Below, in pieces: positions 36,370 through 46,600 of a stretch of DNA of 64,000 nt; the first letter of the stretch is position 1, and the number at the start of each line of letters is the position of its first letter. The notes below the pieces were generated by a model. That model saw only the letters and a program-made list of their open reading frames with translations, was not told where the DNA came from and did no database searches. Location: positions 3,887 to 67,886 of the forward strand of contig JBOFOQ010000016.1 in the NCBI GenBank assembly GCA_051659505.1, written 5' to 3'. The DNA comes from JAGNZR01 sp051659505 (GTDB lineage Bacteria > Fusobacteriota > Fusobacteriia > Fusobacteriales > Fusobacteriaceae). The translations under genes were made by a program, and so were the position numbers.

Positions 36370-37197
36370 TTGAAGAGAAAAACAATAAAAGAAGAAATAA
36401 TCTATAATGGAATAGGACTTCATAAAGGAGATAATATTAAATTAAAATTAATCCCATCTAAAAAAGGTGGAATAGTATTTAGACGAGTAGATTTAGAAGC
36501 TGGTAAAAATGAGATAATACTAGATATAAAAAATACTTTTGATTTAACAAGGGGAACTAACCTGAAAAATGAATTTCAAGCTGTAGTTTATACAGTCGAA
36601 CATTTTTTATCAGCATTATACATGTTAGATATAAGTGATTTAACAGTTGAGTTAAACGGAAATGAACTCCCAATTGCTGATGGAAGTGCCATAGAATTTA
36701 TAAAAATGATAGAAAAGGTAGGAATACAAGAGCTCGAAGAAGAAATTAAACCTATAGTAGTGAAAAATCCTATTAGTATCACTGTGGGAGACAAACACGT
36801 AATAGTTCTTCCCTATGACGGATACAAACTGACATATAGTATAAAATTTGATCACACCTTTTTAAAATCTCAAATGGCAGAATATGAACTGGATTTAGAT
36901 ACATACAAAAAGGAAATCGCACCTGCTAGAACATTTGGCTTTGATTATGAAATTGAATATCTTAAAAAAAATAATTTAGCTCTAGGGGGAACCTTAGAAA
37001 ATGCTATAGTAGTTACTAAAGATGGAGTTATGAATCCAGATGGACTAAGATTTGAAGATGAATTTGTAAGACATAAGATGCTAGATATAATTGGGGATTT
37101 GAAAGTTTTAAATAGGCCAATAAAAGCTCATGTTATAGCTATAAAAGCAGGACATGCTATAAATAATGAACTGGGAAATATAATGAAAAATTTATAA
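36370..37197 (+). CDS. lpxC: UDP-3-O-acyl-N-acetylglucosamine deacetylase
   Basis: A 275-residue LpxC, the zinc amidase that commits UDP-GlcNAc to lipid A. It opens KRKTIKEEIIYNGIGLHKGD. The zinc ligands are in VEHFLSALYML (His) and RHKMLDIIGDL (His, Asp), and the catalytic histidine is in KAGHAINNE near the end. TFGFDYEIEYLKKNNLALGG spans the substrate passage. It starts at TTG, since no other start codon precedes the conserved first strand; GGAGG is only 4 bases away, tighter than usual. It lacks the C-terminal extension of the E. coli enzyme. Confidence 0.96.
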   Translation: MKRKTIKEEIIYNGIGLHKGDNIKLKLIPSKKGGIVFRRVDLEAGKNEIILDIKNTFDLTRGTNLKNEFQAVVYTVEHFLSALYMLDISDLTVELNGNELPIADGSAIEFIKMIEKVGIQELEEEIKPIVVKNPISITVGDKHVIVLPYDGYKLTYSIKFDHTFLKSQMAEYELDLDTYKKEIAPARTFGFDYEIEYLKKNNLALGGTLENAIVVTKDGVMNPDGLRFEDEFVRHKMLDIIGDLKVLNRPIKAHVIAIKAGHAINNELGNIMKNL

Positions 37198-37228
37198 TTT
37201 ATAAAAGTTAATTAATGGAGGAAAAATA

Positions 37229-37654
37229 ATGCTAAATATAATGGAAATAATGGATAGAATACCACATAGATACCCTTTTTTACTAGTGGATAGAATTTTA
37301 GAGATGAATACAGAAGAAAAAACAATAGTTGGACTTAAAAATGTAACTATTAACGAGGAGTTTTTTAAGGGACATTTCCCAGGACATCCGATTATGCCTG
37401 GAGTTTTAATAGTAGAAGGATTAGCACAGTGTTTAGGTGTTTTAGTAATGGAGGGAGTAGTAGGAAAAGTTCCTTATTTTGCAGCACTAGACGGGATAAA
37501 ATTTAAAGCTCCAGTAAGACCTGGAGATCAACTAATATATGAAGCTAAAGTAGAAAAAATGAGAGGAGTAATTGTTAAAGGAAGTGGAGTTGCTAAAGTT
37601 GATGGAAAAGTTGTAGCAGAAGCTAGTTTTACATTTAGTATTGCAAACAAATAG
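37229..37654 (+). CDS. fabZ: 3-hydroxyacyl-[ACP] dehydratase FabZ
   Basis: A 141-residue hot-dog fold dehydratase of fatty acid elongation in the cytoplasm. HRYPFLLVDRILEM is the N-terminal signature and GHFPGHPIMPGVLIVEGLAQ contains the catalytic His and Glu. It competes with LpxA and LpxC for 3-hydroxyacyl-ACP, which explains its common place inside lpx operons. GGAGG precedes the ATG; lpxA follows after 18 bases. Confidence 0.97.
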   Translation: MLNIMEIMDRIPHRYPFLLVDRILEMNTEEKTIVGLKNVTINEEFFKGHFPGHPIMPGVLIVEGLAQCLGVLVMEGVVGKVPYFAALDGIKFKAPVRPGDQLIYEAKVEKMRGVIVKGSGVAKVDGKVVAEASFTFSIANK

Positions 37655-37672
37655 AAAGGGGAGGTTAAAACC

Positions 37673-38452
37673 TTGAATGAAATTCATATTACTGCAATTA
37701 TAGAAGAAGGGGCAATTATAGAAGAAGGAGTTAAAATTGGTCCATATTGTATAGTTGGAAAAGATGTTAAAATTGGAAAAAACACAACTCTACAATCTCA
37801 TATAGTTGTAGAAGGTATAACTGAAATTGGAGAAGACAATACAATTTTTTCTTTTGTTTCCATAGGAAAAGCATCACAAGATTTAAAATATAAAGATGAA
37901 GTAACAAAGACAATTATAGGTAACAGAAATAAGATTAGAGAATTTGTAACTATTCATAGGGGAACTGATGATAGATGGGAAACTAGAATAGGAGACGATA
38001 ATCTTTTAATGGCTTACGTTCATGTGGCACATGATGTAATTATAGGGAATAATTGCATTCTAGCGAATGCAGTAACTTTAGCCGGTCATGTAACAGTGGA
38101 AGATTTTGCAATTATAGGAGGAATGACTCCAGTTCATCAATTTTGTAGAGTAGGTGCTTACTCTATGACAGGAGGAGCTTCTGCAATAAATCAAGATATT
38201 TGTCCCTTTATGCTAGCAGAGGGAAATAAAGCAGAAGTAAGAACTTTAAATGCTTTGGGGTTAAAAAGAAAAGGGTTTTCAATGGAAGAAATTTCAAATA
38301 TTAAGAAAGCGTATAAATTGATTTTTAGATCAGGTCTATCTTTAAAAGATGTTTTAAAAGAATTGAAAGAGGGATATGCTGATGATAAAAATATAAAAAA
38401 AATATATGATTTTATAGAGATTAGTACAGAAAATAGGGGGATTGCTAGATAA
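37673..38452 (+). CDS. lpxA: Acyl-ACP--UDP-N-acetylglucosamine O-acyltransferase
   Basis: A 259-residue left-handed beta-helix enzyme that adds 3-hydroxyacyl to UDP-GlcNAc, the first step of lipid A synthesis. The hexapeptide repeats run from residue 5 to about 185. AYVHVAHDVIIGNNCILAN carries the catalytic histidine, and GGMTPVHQFCRVGAYSMTGG is the LpxA-specific turn. The helical C-terminus starts LGLKRKGFSMEEI. It starts at TTG, with GGGGAGG about 8 bases before; a nearby ATG at 37677 is out of frame. TAATG overlap with lpxI. Confidence 0.96.
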   Translation: MNEIHITAIIEEGAIIEEGVKIGPYCIVGKDVKIGKNTTLQSHIVVEGITEIGEDNTIFSFVSIGKASQDLKYKDEVTKTIIGNRNKIREFVTIHRGTDDRWETRIGDDNLLMAYVHVAHDVIIGNNCILANAVTLAGHVTVEDFAIIGGMTPVHQFCRVGAYSMTGGASAINQDICPFMLAEGNKAEVRTLNALGLKRKGFSMEEISNIKKAYKLIFRSGLSLKDVLKELKEGYADDKNIKKIYDFIEISTENRGIAR

Positions 38453-39249
38453 TGAAAAAAGTGGGTATAATAGTTGGAAATGGTAAGTTACCTCTGTATT
38501 TTTTGGAAGAGGCCAATGAAAAATATATAGATATATACCCAGTTGGCTTATTTGACTCTATTAATTTAAAAATAAAAGAACATAAAAACTATATTCAATT
38601 TAATATAGGGCAAGTTGGAGAAATAATAAAATATTTTATGAAAAATAATATTTCTGAAGTTGTAATGTTAGGAAAAGTTGAAAAAGAAATTATTTTTAAA
38701 AACATGAAGCTAGATAAAATTGGAGAGGGACTTTTAAAAAAATTACCAGATACCAAAGATGAAACACTTTTATTTGGTGTTATACTACTTTTAAAAATAA
38801 ATGGAGTAAAGGTACTACCACAAAATTATTTATTAAAAGATATGATGTTTGAAAAAAAATGTTACACTAAACGCTCCCCTGATGAAGTGGATATTTCAAC
38901 TATTGAAATAGGAAAAAAAACAGCCAAACTACTAAGCACAGTAGATGTAGGACAATCAGTTATTTGTAAAAATCGTTCAGTTATTGCTTTAGAAGGAATA
39001 GAGGGAACAGATGCAACAATATTAAGAGGTGGAACATTGTCGGGAGAAGGGACTATTTTAATAAAAATGGCAAGACCTCACCAAGATATGAGAGTGGATA
39101 TTCCTGCAATAGGTCTAAATACAATCAAAAAACTTCTTGAAATAAAGGCAAAAGGTGTAGTGGGAGAAGCTGGAAGAATGCTATTTCTAGAAAAAAAAGA
39201 AAGTATAAAACTTGCTGATGAAAATAATTTTTTCATCATAGGTAAGTAG
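38452..39249 (+). CDS. lpxI: UDP-2,3-diacylglucosamine pyrophosphatase LpxI
   Basis: A 265-residue LpxI (formerly DUF1009), which releases UMP to make lipid X and replaces LpxH in many bacteria. VGIIVGNGKLPLYFLEEA opens the N-terminal domain. The C-terminal catalytic domain has GQSVICKNRSVIALEGIEGT and KMARPHQDMRVDIPAIGLNT, with the conserved acidic residues. Its place between lpxA and lpxB is typical. The start overlaps the lpxA stop by one base. Confidence 0.95.
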   Translation: MKKVGIIVGNGKLPLYFLEEANEKYIDIYPVGLFDSINLKIKEHKNYIQFNIGQVGEIIKYFMKNNISEVVMLGKVEKEIIFKNMKLDKIGEGLLKKLPDTKDETLLFGVILLLKINGVKVLPQNYLLKDMMFEKKCYTKRSPDEVDISTIEIGKKTAKLLSTVDVGQSVICKNRSVIALEGIEGTDATILRGGTLSGEGTILIKMARPHQDMRVDIPAIGLNTIKKLLEIKAKGVVGEAGRMLFLEKKESIKLADENNFFIIGK

Positions 39250-39259
39250 GGAGAAAAAA

Positions 39260-40339
39260 ATGAGTACAAAATTTTTTGTTTCTACAGGAGAAGTATCAGG
39301 AGACCTTCATCTTTCGTACTTAGTAAAAAATATTTTACAAGAGGATAGTACTGCAAAATTTTATGGTGTTGCTGGAAAACATTGTAAAAATGAAGGGGTT
39401 AAGATAATTCAAGACATAAGTGAACTATCTATTATGGGGTTTGTGGAAGCTTTAAAAAAATATAGATTTTTAAAAAAAAAAGCTAGGGATTATGTAGATT
39501 TTATAAAGAAAGAGCGTATAACTAAAGTTATACTTGTAGACTATGGAGGTTTTAATCTTAGGTTTTTAGAGCTATTAAAAAAAGAAGCTCCTAATGTTGT
39601 AATTTACTATTATATTCCACCTAAACTTTGGATTTGGGGAGAAAAAAGAATAGAAAAATTAAGACTTGCTGATCACATAATAGTTATATTTCCTTGGGAA
39701 GTAGAGTTTTATAAAAAGCATGGGGTAGAGGCTATTTATTTTGGGAATCCTTTTAGTGAAAAATATAGTTTAGTAAAAAAAACTGGAAGTTCTATTCTTT
39801 TACTTCCAGGAAGCAGAAAACAAGAAATAGAAACTATATTCCCTATAATGTTAGAAGTTGTGGAAAAAATGCCTGATAAAAATTTCATATTAAAACTTTC
39901 AAATAAAAGTCATTTGGTGTGGGTAAGTAAAAAAATTAATGAATTTAAAAACTTGAAAATTGAAATTTTGAAATCATTAAAAGAAAATGTTGAAAATTCT
40001 GAAATAGCCATAGCAACTTCAGGGACAGTTACTTTAGAGCTTGCACTTATAGGGATACCGACAGTTGTAGTATATAAAACAGGATGGCTAAATTGGATAA
40101 TTGCTAAATATATTCTTAAAGTAGGTTATGTTTCGTTACCTAATTTAACTTTAAATAGAGAGGTCTTTCCTGAACTTCTTCAAAATCAGTGTAATTCAGC
40201 TAATATTATTGATAATATTAATAAGATTTTGAATAATAAAGTAGAAATGGAAGAAAATATTGAAGAAGTGAGAAGAACTCTTTCTGGAAAAGAAATTATA
40301 AAAAGCTATTCAAAATATATATTAAAAGGAAATGAATAA
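39260..40339 (+). CDS. lpxB: Lipid-A-disaccharide synthase
   Basis: A 359-residue GT19 enzyme that joins lipid X with UDP-diacylglucosamine at the inner membrane. FFVSTGEVSGDLHLSYLVK is the N-terminal signature. YYIPPKLWIWGEKRIEKLR is the conserved PPxxWxW block, LLPGSRKQEIETIFPIML opens the second domain, and ATSGTVTLELALIGIPTVVV binds UDP-sugar. GGGAG lies 8 bases before the ATG. The stop overlaps or abuts the start of msbA. Confidence 0.96.
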   Translation: MSTKFFVSTGEVSGDLHLSYLVKNILQEDSTAKFYGVAGKHCKNEGVKIIQDISELSIMGFVEALKKYRFLKKKARDYVDFIKKERITKVILVDYGGFNLRFLELLKKEAPNVVIYYYIPPKLWIWGEKRIEKLRLADHIIVIFPWEVEFYKKHGVEAIYFGNPFSEKYSLVKKTGSSILLLPGSRKQEIETIFPIMLEVVEKMPDKNFILKLSNKSHLVWVSKKINEFKNLKIEILKSLKENVENSEIAIATSGTVTLELALIGIPTVVVYKTGWLNWIIAKYILKVGYVSLPNLTLNREVFPELLQNQCNSANIIDNINKILNNKVEMEENIEEVRRTLSGKEIIKSYSKYILKGNE

Positions 40340-40340
40340 T

Positions 40341-42110
40341 ATGAAAAAAATTAAAATATTTAAAAGTGAGTCGTTAAATAGCTTCCTAGACTATAGTTTA
40401 AAGTATAAATGGTCTATGATAGGGGTTATATTAATTTCAACTTTAACATCTCTAGCTTCGGCTCTACCTGCTTGGCTAAGTAAATATCTTATAGATGATG
40501 TATTTGTAAACAAAAATCAAAAAATGATGTTAATTGTTGTAGGAGGAATATTTTTCTCAACTGTTGTAAAAGTTGTATCAAACTATTACGCAACAATATC
40601 TTCTAGCTATGTAACGGAAAAAATAAAAAGAGAAATAAGAGTAGATGTTTTTAAACATCTTCAAAATCTGCCTTTAAGTTATTATAAAAAAAATAAACTT
40701 GGAGATATAATGACGAGATTAAATGGTGATTCAGGAGCTTTAGGGCAAATAGGATTCACTCTTTTTGATATGTTAAAAGAATTCATAGCTGTTTTAGCCT
40801 TAACATTTAGAATGTTTCAAGTTGATTGGGTGTTAGCTTTAGTATCTATGACTGTTGTACCTTTTATTTTAATAATGGTAAAAAAATATACTAAAAAAAT
40901 TAGAAAATCTGGTAGAATAAGACAAGATACCATGGGAGAAGTTTCAGCATTTATGCAAGAATCACTTTCAGGGATACATGTAATAAAATCTTTTAATAAA
41001 AATGAAAAAATGGTTGAAAAATATTTAGTAGTAAGTCAAGATGAGTTTGAGAAATCTTTTAGAAGTAGAAAAATAAAAGCTAAAGTATCACCTATAAATG
41101 AGATTATTACTACACTTATGATAGCATTAGTAGCTCTTTATGGAGGGTACAATATAATTCAAGGAAAACTAACAGCTGGAGATTTAGTTTCGTTTATAAC
41201 AGCAGTGGGTCTTATGCAACAACCTTTAAAAAGACTTATAGATAAGAATAGTTCTATTCAGGAAGCCCTACCATCAGCAGATAGAGTTATTGAAATAATG
41301 AATGAAACTCAAGAAAAAGATTTTCATGGAGAGAAAGCTGAAATTTTTGAAACTGTTAATAGTATAAAATTTGAAAATTTAAGTTTTAAATACAATGATT
41401 CAGAAAAAAATATTTTAGAAAATATTAATTTAACAGTAAAAAGAGGTGAAGTAATTGCCTTAGTAGGACGAAGTGGTAGTGGAAAAACAACACTAGTAAA
41501 TCTTATACCGAGATTTTATGAAGATATAATAGGTGAAATAAAAATAAATGGAATTGACATAAAAAATTACTCATTAAAAGAATATAGAAATCATATAGGG
41601 ATAGTTCCTCAAGAAACGTTTTTATTTAGTGGTACAATAGCTAGTAACTTGAGTTTTGGAAGGGATGATGTAACTCCAGAAGAAGTAATAGAAGCTTCTA
41701 AAATGGCTAATGCATATGAGTTTATTTCAGAACTACCAAAAGGATTTGAAACTGAAGTAGGAGAGCGAGGAGTTTTACTTTCAGGTGGGCAAAAACAAAG
41801 AATAGCAATTGCTAGAGCTTTAATTCAAAATCCACAAATAATGATATTAGATGAAGCTACATCTGCTCTAGATACTGAATCTGAAAGATTGGTACAAGAA
41901 GCATTGGATAAACTTATGGAAAATAGAACAACATTTGTAATAGCACATAGGTTATCAACAGTAATAAATGCAGATAAAATCATTGTTTTAGAGGACGGGA
42001 AAATAAAAGAGGTAGGAAACCATAAAGAACTTTTAGAAAAAAATGGTGTTTATAAAAATCTTTATGAGATTCAATTTGGAAAAAAAGAAGAGGATGGGAA
42101 TATATCATGA
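40341..42110 (+). CDS. msbA: Lipid A export ABC transporter MsbA
   Basis: A 589-residue half-transporter: six helices in the first 320 residues, then an ABC ATPase. Walker A is GRSGSGKTT, the signature is LLSGGQKQRIAIARAL, Walker B is IMILDEATSALD, and the switch is IAHRLSTV. Position right after lpxB supports lipid A-core flipping over a drug role. ATG 40332 lies inside lpxB and is one base from the AAAGGA site; ATG 40341 has usable spacing and is preferred. Its stop overlaps the rph start (ATGA). Confidence 0.88.
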   Translation: MKKIKIFKSESLNSFLDYSLKYKWSMIGVILISTLTSLASALPAWLSKYLIDDVFVNKNQKMMLIVVGGIFFSTVVKVVSNYYATISSSYVTEKIKREIRVDVFKHLQNLPLSYYKKNKLGDIMTRLNGDSGALGQIGFTLFDMLKEFIAVLALTFRMFQVDWVLALVSMTVVPFILIMVKKYTKKIRKSGRIRQDTMGEVSAFMQESLSGIHVIKSFNKNEKMVEKYLVVSQDEFEKSFRSRKIKAKVSPINEIITTLMIALVALYGGYNIIQGKLTAGDLVSFITAVGLMQQPLKRLIDKNSSIQEALPSADRVIEIMNETQEKDFHGEKAEIFETVNSIKFENLSFKYNDSEKNILENINLTVKRGEVIALVGRSGSGKTTLVNLIPRFYEDIIGEIKINGIDIKNYSLKEYRNHIGIVPQETFLFSGTIASNLSFGRDDVTPEEVIEASKMANAYEFISELPKGFETEVGERGVLLSGGQKQRIAIARALIQNPQIMILDEATSALDTESERLVQEALDKLMENRTTFVIAHRLSTVINADKIIVLEDGKIKEVGNHKELLEKNGVYKNLYEIQFGKKEEDGNIS

Positions 42111-42823
42111 GAATAAATGAAAGAACTGTTGATAGTTTACGAGAAATAAAAGTAACTAAAAATTTTAATATTCATGCAGAGGGGTCTGTACTAATAGAGT
42201 GTGGAGCGACTAAAGTTATCTGTACAGCTACTATAGTGGATAAAGTTCCTGCATTTATGAAAAACAAAGGAAAAGGTTGGCTAACAGCTGAATATAGTAT
42301 GATTCCAAGAGCAACTGGAGAAAGAAATCAAAGAGAAGCCACAAAAGGAAAATTAGGTGGCAGAACGATGGAGATTCAAAGATTAATAGGGAGAGCTCTT
42401 AGAGCCTCTATTGATTTAACTAAGTTAGGGGAAAGAACAATAACAATAGATTGTGATGTTATACAAGCTGATGGTGGAACGAGAACTACATCAATATCTG
42501 GTGGGTATATAGCTCTGGCTCTTGCGATACAAAAATTAATGAAGAGAGGAACTTTAAAAGAAAATCCTTTAATTAATAACGTTGCAGCTATAAGTGTTGG
42601 AATAGTTGCTGGAATAGGTGTGCTAGATTTAGATTACGTAGAGGACTCTGCAGCTCAAGTGGATATGAATGTAGTAATGAATGGAAAAGGTGAGTTTGTT
42701 GAAGTACAAGGAACAGGAGAAGAAGCGACATATTCAAGAAAAGATTTAAATGTTTTACTAGATTTAGCAGAAAAAGGGATACAAGAAATAATTTCTATAC
42801 AGAATAGAGTGTTATCAAAATAA
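42107..42823 (+). CDS. rph: Ribonuclease PH
   Basis: A 238-residue phosphorolytic 3'-5' exonuclease that trims tRNA ends. RINERTVDSLREIKVTKNF opens the protein; GWLTAEYSMIPRATGERNQR then EATKGKLGGRTMEIQRLIGR hold phosphate- and RNA-binding arginines; IDCDVIQADGGTRTTSISGG contains catalytic acidic residues. The protein is full length. It is coupled to msbA by ATGA overlap. A terminator follows, so it closes the lipid A operon. Confidence 0.97.
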   Translation: MRINERTVDSLREIKVTKNFNIHAEGSVLIECGATKVICTATIVDKVPAFMKNKGKGWLTAEYSMIPRATGERNQREATKGKLGGRTMEIQRLIGRALRASIDLTKLGERTITIDCDVIQADGGTRTTSISGGYIALALAIQKLMKRGTLKENPLINNVAAISVGIVAGIGVLDLDYVEDSAAQVDMNVVMNGKGEFVEVQGTGEEATYSRKDLNVLLDLAEKGIQEIISIQNRVLSK

Positions 42824-42835
42824 AAAATTAATAGT

Positions 42836-42883
42836 AAAAATAAGAGGCTATATCAAAAATATCCCTCTTATTTTTGTTTTTTA
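42836..42883 (+). terminator. Terminator of the lpxC-rph operon
   Basis: AAAAATAAGAGG (42836-42847) pairs with CCTCTTATTTTT (42864-42875), a perfect 12-bp stem with a 16-base loop, followed by GTTTTTT. It ends just before the ribosome binding site of rdgB. Confidence 0.88.
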
Positions 42884-42893
42884 GGAGGAATAA

Positions 42894-43487
42894 ATGTTGA
42901 AAGTATTTTTAGCTACAGGAAATAAAAAGAAAATTATAGAGATGAAAGATATTTTAGAAAGTTTAAAATTAGATATAAATTTATTATCTATAAATGATGG
43001 AATAGAAATACCAAAAGTAATTGAAGACGGAAAAACTTTTGAAGAGAATTCTCAAAAAAAAGCCATTGAAATTTCAAAATTCCTTAACATGATTACTATA
43101 TCTGATGATTCGGGCTTATGTGTAACTGCACTAAATGGAGAGCCAGGTATTTATTCAGCAAGATTTGCTGGGGAAAATGCAACAGATAAAGATAACAATA
43201 AAAAGCTTATAGAAAATTTAAAAGGAATTTCTAACAGAGAGGGAAAATTTGTATGCGTGATAACATTAGCAAAACCTAATGGGGAATATTTTTCTTTTAG
43301 AGGAGAGATAAAAGGGACAATTTTAAAAGAGGAGAGAGGGGAGCAAGGATTTGGTTATGACCCACTTTTTTATATAGAAGAGTACAATAAAACATTAGCA
43401 GAAATTCCAGAAATAAAAAAAGAAATAAGTCATAGAGCTGTTGCTTTAAGCAAACTTTCTAAGGAAATAAAAAAAATATTAGTATAA
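42894..43487 (+). CDS. rdgB: XTP/dITP pyrophosphatase (RdgB/HAM1)
   Basis: A 197-residue enzyme that clears non-canonical purine nucleotides. VFLATGNKKKIIEMKDIL is the N-terminal signature; TISDDSGLCVTALNGEPGIY then SARFAGENATD bind nucleotide and metal; GEQGFGYDPLFYIEEYNKT and KKEISHRAVALSKL complete the family pattern. TAGGAGG lies 7 bases before the ATG, right after the operon terminator, so some read-through probably feeds it. Another promoter is not obvious. Confidence 0.97.
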   Translation: MLKVFLATGNKKKIIEMKDILESLKLDINLLSINDGIEIPKVIEDGKTFEENSQKKAIEISKFLNMITISDDSGLCVTALNGEPGIYSARFAGENATDKDNNKKLIENLKGISNREGKFVCVITLAKPNGEYFSFRGEIKGTILKEERGEQGFGYDPLFYIEEYNKTLAEIPEIKKEISHRAVALSKLSKEIKKILV

Positions 43488-43627
43488 TTAAAAAAAATAG
43501 ATTTTGGTAAATTAAAATTAGGATATACTTAAAAAATATAGTAAAATAGACAGTGAAGTAGTATAGCTAAAAATTAAGATAAAATTTATTATAAACATAT
43601 TATATATAGAATTAGGAGAGAGAAAGA

Positions 43628-46600
43628 ATGCATCTAAAAGCAGTTGAAATTTATGGATTTAAATCCTTTGGAGAAAAAATATATATAGAATTTGGCAAAG
43701 GGATAACTTCTATAGTAGGACCTAATGGAAGTGGAAAGTCAAATATAATGGATGCAGTTTTATGGGTTCTAGGTGAACAATCCTATAAAAATATTAGAGC
43801 TAAAGATAGTAATGATGTCATATTTAGTGGTGCTGGAAAAAAAAATTCATGTGCTGAAGTATCTTTATTTATTGATAATACTGATAGATATTTAGAAATT
43901 GATAGAGATACAATAAAAATAACAAGAAAAATATTAAAAACAGGGGATAATGAATATTCTATAAACGATTCGAAAGCTAGACTTAAAGATATAAGTTCGA
44001 TGTTTTTAGATACTGGGATAGGAAAAAGTGCGTACTCTGTTATAGGACAAGGAAAGGTAGAGAGAATAATTTCATCTTCTAGCAAAGAGATAAAATGGAT
44101 AATAGAAGAAGCTGCTGGAATTAAGAAATTTCAAATAAAAAAACAGGAATCATTAAAAAATCTTAAAAATCTTCAAGATGAATTAGAAAAAATTTCACTT
44201 GTTATGAATCAAATTGAAGAAAGTAAAAACCATATAGAGAAACAAGCTGGGAAGGCTCAAGAATTTATAGATTTAAAAACAGAAAAAGAGTTTCTAGAAA
44301 AAGGTATTTTAACTTTAGAAATTAAAAATAAAAATTTATTATTAAATGACACCTCAAAATCTAACATAGTAATAACAGAAGAAATAGAGAAAATGGAGTT
44401 TAGTTTAAATAATGATAATAAATTATTTGACGATAATGAAAAAGAAAAACAAGAGTTAGAAAAAGTAACAGATGAAAACATAGATAAAAATAAAAATTTA
44501 AAAGAGGAAATGGAACTTTCAGAAAGAGAGAAAGCTAGAATATCTGAGAGAATAGAAAGTTTTAAACGAGAAATAAAAGAAAAACTTGAGCAGGAAGAAA
44601 AAATTACACAAAAAATATCTGTTCAAGAAGAGCAAGATAAAATTTTAAATAGTGAAACACTGGAAATAGAAGAAAAAATAAAGTTATTAGAAGTTAAAAA
44701 TAAAGAGTTCAATGACAGTATAAATATATTAGAAGAGGAAAAAAAATCTAAAGATAGAGCTCAAGAGATAGATAAAAGAAAATTAATGGATTTTGAAGTT
44801 GAAAAATTAAGATATGTAAATGAAATTGAAAATTCAGCAAGAAGAGCGAAAACAAGTAAAAATAAAATAGAAAAATTAAAAGAAGAGTTAGATGAATTTC
44901 AAAAGAAAGAGTCTGTACTGAAAAAAGATATAGAAGAAATAACTATAAAAAAAATAAATCAAGAAAATAAAATAAATGGGACTAGGGAAAGAGCAAAGTT
45001 TTTAGAAAATAAAATCTCAACAAATAGTGAAGAGATAAATAAAATTTCAGAAAAAATTAGAGAAAATGAGTATGAAGAGAAACGTGGAAAATTAAAGCAG
45101 CAAAATTTAATGAGATTGGAAGAAAGTAATGAAGGATTATTTAAAGGTGTTAAAGAAGTATTAAATAATAAAATACCAGGTGTTTATGGAATTGTAGCCG
45201 CTCTTATAAATATACCAGAAAATTTAGAAAAGGCAATAGAAGCTGCTATTCCTGGAAATTTTCAAGATATAGTTGTAGATACAACAGAAACAGCAAACAT
45301 AGGAATAAAAATATTAAAAGAAAAAAAGGCGGGAAGAGCATCTTTTTTAGCTTTAGATACAATAAAGGCAAATGTTTCAAAGCAGCAGTGGAAACAAGAA
45401 AAAGGAATTCTAGGGCTAGCTTCAAATTTAATAGATTCAGATGTGAAATACAAAAAAATTGTAGATTTTTTACTTGGAAATTTACTTGTAGTAGACTCTC
45501 TTCAAGTGGGAATGGAAATATTAAAAAGTGGTCTTCATAGTGGAAATGTGGTAACATTAACTGGTGAGCTTTTAAGTTCTAGAGGAAGAATCACAGGGGG
45601 AGAGACTCAAAATTCAACATTGAGTCAAATATTAGAAAGAAAAAAAGAAAAAAAACATTTAGAAAGTAATTTAGAAAAGTTAAAAATAACACTTGAAAAA
45701 CATAATGAAGATATTATAAAATATAGAGAAGAATTAGATAAATACGAAGAAGAGATTTACAAGATTGATACATTAGAAGAGGAAGAAAAAAAAGAACTGA
45801 AAAAAATAAATGAAGATTTAGAAGATAAAAAAATAAAAAAAGAAAGAATAGAGAGAGATTTGTTTATATTAAATTCAGAGTATCTAGAAGAGACTAATTA
45901 TATAAATGAATTTAATAATAGAATGGAGAACTCAAAAGAAGAAAAAGAAAGTACAGAAACAAAAATAAGTAACCTAAAAGATGAAATTTCTAAACTATCT
46001 GAAGATTTAGTAATGTTTGATGAGAAAATAAGGCTTAAAAAAGAAGAATATTCAGATGTTAGAATTCTATATATGAATAGTTTGAATAAAAAAGAACAAC
46101 TGGAATTAAATAAAAATAAATTAGCTCAGGAAGTCAAAGAAAATAAAAGAAGTTTATCTGAAAATACAGAGAGAATATCAGAAATAAATATAGCGGTGGA
46201 AAAAGGTCAAACAAAAATCAATGAAGTTATTGAGGAAATAAATAAAAGAATGAATTTTTATGAAAGCGGTAATGAAATACTAAGTAAAATGAAACAAAGA
46301 ATTGTTGAATTAGTAAAGGAAGAAAAAGATTTAAGAGGTAAAATAAGAACAACAGAAATTAATTTAGAAAAATTAAGGGATAAAAAGGTAAAGCAACAAG
46401 AAACCATAGAAAAAATAATTTTTGATATAAGCATTAAAGAGGAAAAATTAAACGCTTTAGAAGAAGTAGAATTTAAAGATATTAATGAAGAAAATTATCA
46501 AAGTACAAAAAATAAATTTGTTATTTTAGAAAATAAAGTTAAAAATTTTGAAACAGTTAATCTTTTAGCAATAGAGGAGTTTAAAGTTTTAAAAAATAAA

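Noticed and set aside
45246..45557. Minus-strand open frame of 103 codons inside smc
   Set aside because: Leucine- and phenylalanine-rich product typical of antisense reading of AT-rich coiled-coil genes.
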